Below are positions 60,664 to 64,000 of a DNA stretch of 64,000 nucleotides, piece by piece. The DNA is taken from assembly GCA_018466975.1 (NCBI GenBank), contig CM031558.1, forward strand, positions 2,418,001 through 2,482,000. The letters are read 5' to 3'. Each line of letters begins with the position of its first letter. The stretch's first letter is position 1. Source of the DNA: Sparassis latifolia. Its lineage: Eukaryota > Basidiomycota > Agaricomycetes > Polyporales > Sparassidaceae. A program made the position numbers and the translations under genes. The notes under the pieces are model-generated. The model ran no database searches and was not told the DNA's origin. It saw nothing but the letters and a program-made list of their open reading frames with translations.

Positions 60664-60869
60664 AGGAAAACCCCACTTTTCCTTAAAGACCTTTCACTCT
60701 GAAAACCCTTATTTAAGGCTATAAGTTCTCAAATAAGTCTCAATAAGTTGGATTTCAGACACTTAATGTAATATGGCTTATGCCCTTTTTGTCCTTATTT
60801 CCTTAAATAAGAACTATAAGTCTGTTTAAGGCAGTTAAGTCTTTTCTTAAGAAAAAGTTAGGTTTTCCT
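60664..60869. mobile_element. 206-bp inverted-repeat element (MITE-like), copy 2
   Basis: It has the same length as copy 1, with terminal repeats AGGAAAACCCCACTTTTCCT and, reversed, AGGAAAACCTAACTTTTTCT. The match extends outward through ATC/GAT. The interior differs from copy 1 but shares the TTATTTAAGGC style. It interrupts the same pseudogene between LLNAK and NREECL. Confidence 0.85.
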
Positions 60870-62267
60870 GATGCTTTGCATTGAGCAAGGTCGGTTGACA
60901 TATATCCTTCTCCTTGACAATGCCCTTAACTTGCAGGAGACTGCCAACTGGATACTTGAAGGAGGAGCGGCCCTTGGGGTGAGGGTGCATCTTGAGGATG
61001 AAGTCGGGGACCAAAATCTTGTTTCCTGGATATAATAGTCAGACTAGACGACCTTAGTAAGATAGATCAAAACATACCGAGATACACAATATTGCCCTTG
61101 AAATGATTCCAATCAATCTTGTCACAGTTGAGCTCGATCAAAGCCCAATCTTCAGTGAATTACTTGAGGCCAGTACCAACAGAAATAGGAGGGGCGTTAA
61201 TGATGTGTTCGAGCACTCACTGGCTCATCACACTCCAGTGCTTGGTAATGTCACCATGAAATGCATCTACAGTTGTGATTGTCTTCTCCACCTTCATCAA
61301 CTTGCCCTTAAACTCCTGGCATGCCTCAGCTCTCGTGGCATCCTCACTCTCAGTGACCTTCCCCAATGCAGCAAGCTCCCTCTTGTACTGATCAACAAAG
61401 ATAAGCTCACACCCAATCTTGGCCATCATGTCCTTGATGGCATCTTGGTATGCTCTGCTTCCAAGAATTAGAACCTCATCATAATGCTGGCTGGTCGTCT
61501 TGTGCTCATAGAGCTCATTACGGTATACACTCATCGGGAGAGGGACATGGCGGGCAGTCAGGAGAAAGACCCGATTGCTTTGACCACTCTCACAGAGGTA
61601 CAGGGCACCAGTGCCCTCAAAGTAAGGAGTCTTTTGGGGAGCGACCTGAACACCAAGAGTGCCAGTGAAGGGGCTACAGATGTCAGCAGTGGGTCGCGGA
61701 GAGGATGTGGTTGAAAAGCCATGGGTCAGCAGACTGGGTGAAGACAGAGTCCCTGAAAGCGATCTCAATGTCAGGGAACTGAGCGGCAGCAAGGATCTTT
61801 TTGCAGCCAACAGCCACAGCCTTGGCAACCTCAAGGGAGGGAGACCTAGAATTGATGCCCACCCAGAGATAGAGAGGACCAGCTTCCCCTTCTTCCTCAG
61901 CAAAGCAGACAGGATCAATGGTTGACCACAAGACTCCAAGGGAATGGAGGAACTTGTACACCTGTTCACCTAGTGTGTGCCACACCGCTCGAATTGGGTG
62001 GTTGCACACAGGCCTGGCCTCTCTTAGCACGGGCTGCACCTGGGGGCCCTTGGGCACTGGTCACTCATTACCCATATGGTAGACGGAGATGGGGTGAGAT
62101 GGCATACCATAATAGTCAGAGAAAGCCCTGGGGTAGGAGTCGGAGATCAGGGGCAACTGAGGGAGGATGTCTTCTGGGATGTCCTTGGTCTTGGTGATAT
62201 CAACGTCACCAACAGCAGTGGAAGTGGAAGAGGCACTCGTGGCAGGAGAAATGACAGGTGACCCCAT

Positions 62268-63134
62268 GCTCTCTTGCTGAGCGACAGTAATGCACGAGGT
62301 GAAGAATTCACTGTCAAAATTCACTGGAATGAGCAAAAATGAAAAGGTGAGTATGAGAAGATAGCAAAAAGGTAAACAGCTGACTGGTAGACGGGTACTG
62401 AGTACTGAAGGGGTAAATGACTGGCATCTGTGAGCGACAACAGTTAAGCACCGGCTTTGTAAGCGTGGAAGGTGGGCAACATGTTTCACCCTCGAGGTCC
62501 ATGCGCACTTCCCCTAAGTAGGAAGGAAGTGTTAGTAGAGGGGCTGACCTCCCTGAAGCAAAGCTGGGAGAGGTCGGCCTTAGTGTTCATCTGAGCGAGA
62601 GGCGCACAAGTGCCCGACATCCTTTTCCTCTGCTTTATCATTGATAGACTCGGACTGTACCTACATTCTTGCTAATCAACTCCTCACTCATTTTCTGTAC
62701 ACTTTCTCTCATGCTCCCCTGTCTCCTTGCAGCCATGCACCAGCACTTTGGGCTCAATCCAGGAAACAATGACCAGCAGCGGTGCCAGCAACCAGCAGGC
62801 CCACCTCCTTCAGAGCAGCAGCAGCAGCAATGGAGGGCCCAATAGCCCATTCCACAACATGGACCCACTGTACCCCCAGGGCCCACCCTGCAAGCATCAG
62901 GAAAACCCCACTTTACCTTAAAGACCTTTCGCTCTGAAAACCCTTATTTAAGGCTATAAGTTCTCAAATAAGTCTCAATAAGTTGGATTTCAGGCACTTA
63001 ATGTAATATAGCTTATGCCCTTTTTTGCATGTCACCATTTCACGCTGACGGATTCTGGTGTGCAATAGGCACATCATCTTTTTATTTGATCTATTGTACT
63101 CGATCTGTGATCTCGCATCTAAATATCATACTCC
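62268..63134. other. Transposon-flanking region with a Gln-rich fragment
   Basis: A plus-strand frame from the ATG at 62734 encodes a Gln/Pro-rich peptide (MHQHFGLNPGNNDQQRC, EQQQQQWRAQ) that stops at a TAG, beyond which PIPQHGPTVPPGP continues in frame. This suggests a decayed coding exon. It is cut by the half element at 62899. Confidence 0.4.
62899..63026. mobile_element. Half copy of the inverted-repeat element, copy 3
   Basis: This copy is nearly identical to the left part of copy 2 (AGGAAAACCCCACTTTACCT, then CTTATTTAAGGCTATAAG) up to CTTATGCCC near 63020, after which similarity stops. The right terminal repeat is absent, so this copy is truncated. Confidence 0.85.
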
Positions 63135-64000
63135 ATGCCAAGCAATGCCTCCCAAATGCAAGGTAGTGGAGGAGATCCCGATATGCATATGACCGGGGCA
63201 TTCAGCACTGAAGTCAGTGAAGCGTGCATGGACATTGTTGACCGATACAGAAGGGATGAGCTTGGTCGAATTTGAGCAATTAAGGAACTCACTGAAGTCT
63301 TTCTTAAAGCCCCTGAACCAGATGATGGACTCAGAGAGGAATATTTCAACCATGCTTTGCAATCCTACGTCCAAATCCTCGATGCCCATGACAAGGCCAA
63401 ACTTGTTGAGCCACACGGAGCGGCCAGAGACAGTGAGGGAGCACAGCCGGAGTTGGGCGAGCGAGCATCCAGCAAAGAGAAGACGAGTGCCCGAGTTGCT
63501 GGCATGGCTAGGAGCTGGGATTCCTCAGAGGAGGCAGAGCAAACCCGGAAACGACGATGACCGAATCCTGACAAGTTCGATTGGACTGTCAATGAGTTCA
63601 TTACGAAGTCGACACTTCATCCAGAGTTACGACGCACGATCGAGCTCATCCGAGAATACACCATTGACCTCAAGTTTGCTAAGTCGACTCTCCTTACCAC
63701 TGCTAGCACGCCTCAGTTCTCCGACGGGGAATGGAGCAATGTACTCACCAGAAGAGCGGTCGACCTCGATCATGTCTTCAGTGAAAGATATTCCACCGTG
63801 CGAGAGGAAAAGCATAAGCAGGTCATTGGAGAGTATGAAATCCATCATTGCAATATCGTCCCGTCGAAGCATGTCCAGTCTGTCGGTGACTGGGTCATCA
63901 CTTGGGACTCAACTACTGAGGCCACTGCATTCACATTCTCGCACCGAAGAAGCGAACTCACCCGATACGGGAAATACATTGTCAGACTGTTCGCTGCAAC
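63135..64000 (+). pseudogene. Transposon-associated ORF, with stops, runs off the window
   Basis: Reading from the ATG at 63135 gives MPSNASQMQGSGGDPDMH, then KELTEVFLKAPEPDDGLREE, an Arg/Lys stretch QTRKRR, and PNPDKFDWTVNEFITK followed by ELIREYTIDLKFAKSTLL, QFSDGEWSNVL and WDSTTEATAFTFSHRRSEL to the window end. This pattern recalls proteins repeated many times in polypore genomes beside transposons; the precise class is not known to me. Two in-frame TGA codons at 63273-63275 and 63558-63560 interrupt it, each explained by CGA to TGA. The 3' end lies outside the window. Confidence 0.65.

Larger units (their letters stand above)
60099..62267 (-). pseudogene. Trypsin-fold protease-like repetitive gene, disrupted
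   Basis: A minus-strand coding sequence can be followed through GTGALYLCESGQSNRVFLLTARHV, DAFHGDITKHWSVMSQ, FTEDWALIELNCDKIDWNHF, KILVPDFILKMHPHPKG, STPGDSGSIVVDGLG and VTYVTPYFWIEEQIKKASY to a TAG at 60101-60099. His in LTARHV, Asp in EDWALI and Ser in GDSGS lie in the order of a chymotrypsin-like triad; protease descent is inference. Breaks are a TGA at 62063-62061, a frame change near 61690, a TAA at 61162-61160, a TGA at 60572-60570, and two 206-bp inverted-repeat elements at 60231-60436 and 60664-60869. One intron (about 61025-61076) keeps intact splice sites. The family seems to be a dispersed basidiomycete repeat gene often near transposons. Confidence 0.7.

Overview
The window reads as nuclear DNA of a mushroom-forming basidiomycete (Agaricomycetes, probably a polypore-like wood decayer; this is inference). 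Almost every gene is cut by short introns, mostly 41-66 nt with GT..AG ends. The proteins are typical fungal housekeeping families, mixed with lineage-specific basidiomycete families (F-box, HNH_2, APH kinases, DUF3421) and decayed transposable elements. No RNA gene, CRISPR array or bacterial-style operon was recognised. CDS coordinates span start to stop, introns included. Exon junctions were worked out by hand from splice signals, reading phase and protein similarity, and the family names come from memory of the families, not from a search.

Layout. 0.7-6.4 kb: a C2H2 zinc-finger protein, a Yip1-family Golgi membrane protein (minus) and the proteasome ATPase Rpt2. 6.6-19.4 kb: an accessory block in which three families each occur as one intact and one broken copy. 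These are HNH_2 nuclease-like (intact 6665-7989, broken 11171-12483), citrate synthase (intact 8141-10672 with 20 exons, broken 18048-19410) and F-box (broken 13560-14790, intact 15231-16844). 19.7-53.98 kb: a gene-dense housekeeping stretch. It holds a GPI-anchored secreted protein, a Caf120/Skg3-like PH-domain protein, Rad2/XPG, complex I NDUFB8, a methyltransferase, COQ9, an APH-type kinase, a PA2G4/Cdb4-like protein, KEOPS Pcc1, Mtf2, the DNA-protein-crosslink protease Wss1, phosphofructokinase, a Bqt4-like nuclear membrane protein, a DUF3421 protein and the pH-response adaptor Rim20. 53.98-60.1 kb: no convincing gene. 60.1-64 kb: a degenerate repeat-rich end with a protease-like pseudogene split by two 206-bp inverted-repeat elements, a third half element, and a transposon-associated ORF running off the window.

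Functional links are loose, as usual in fungi. RAD2 and WSS1 both act in DNA repair. COQ9 and NDUFB8 serve respiration, citrate synthase and phosphofructokinase central carbon metabolism, and Rim20 ambient-pH signalling. The most informative observations are a 3-nt microexon in citrate synthase conserved in its dead paralogue, two GC-AG introns in RIM20, a start-codon-only first exon in RPT2, a set of apparent one-base frame breaks, and the 206-bp elements.
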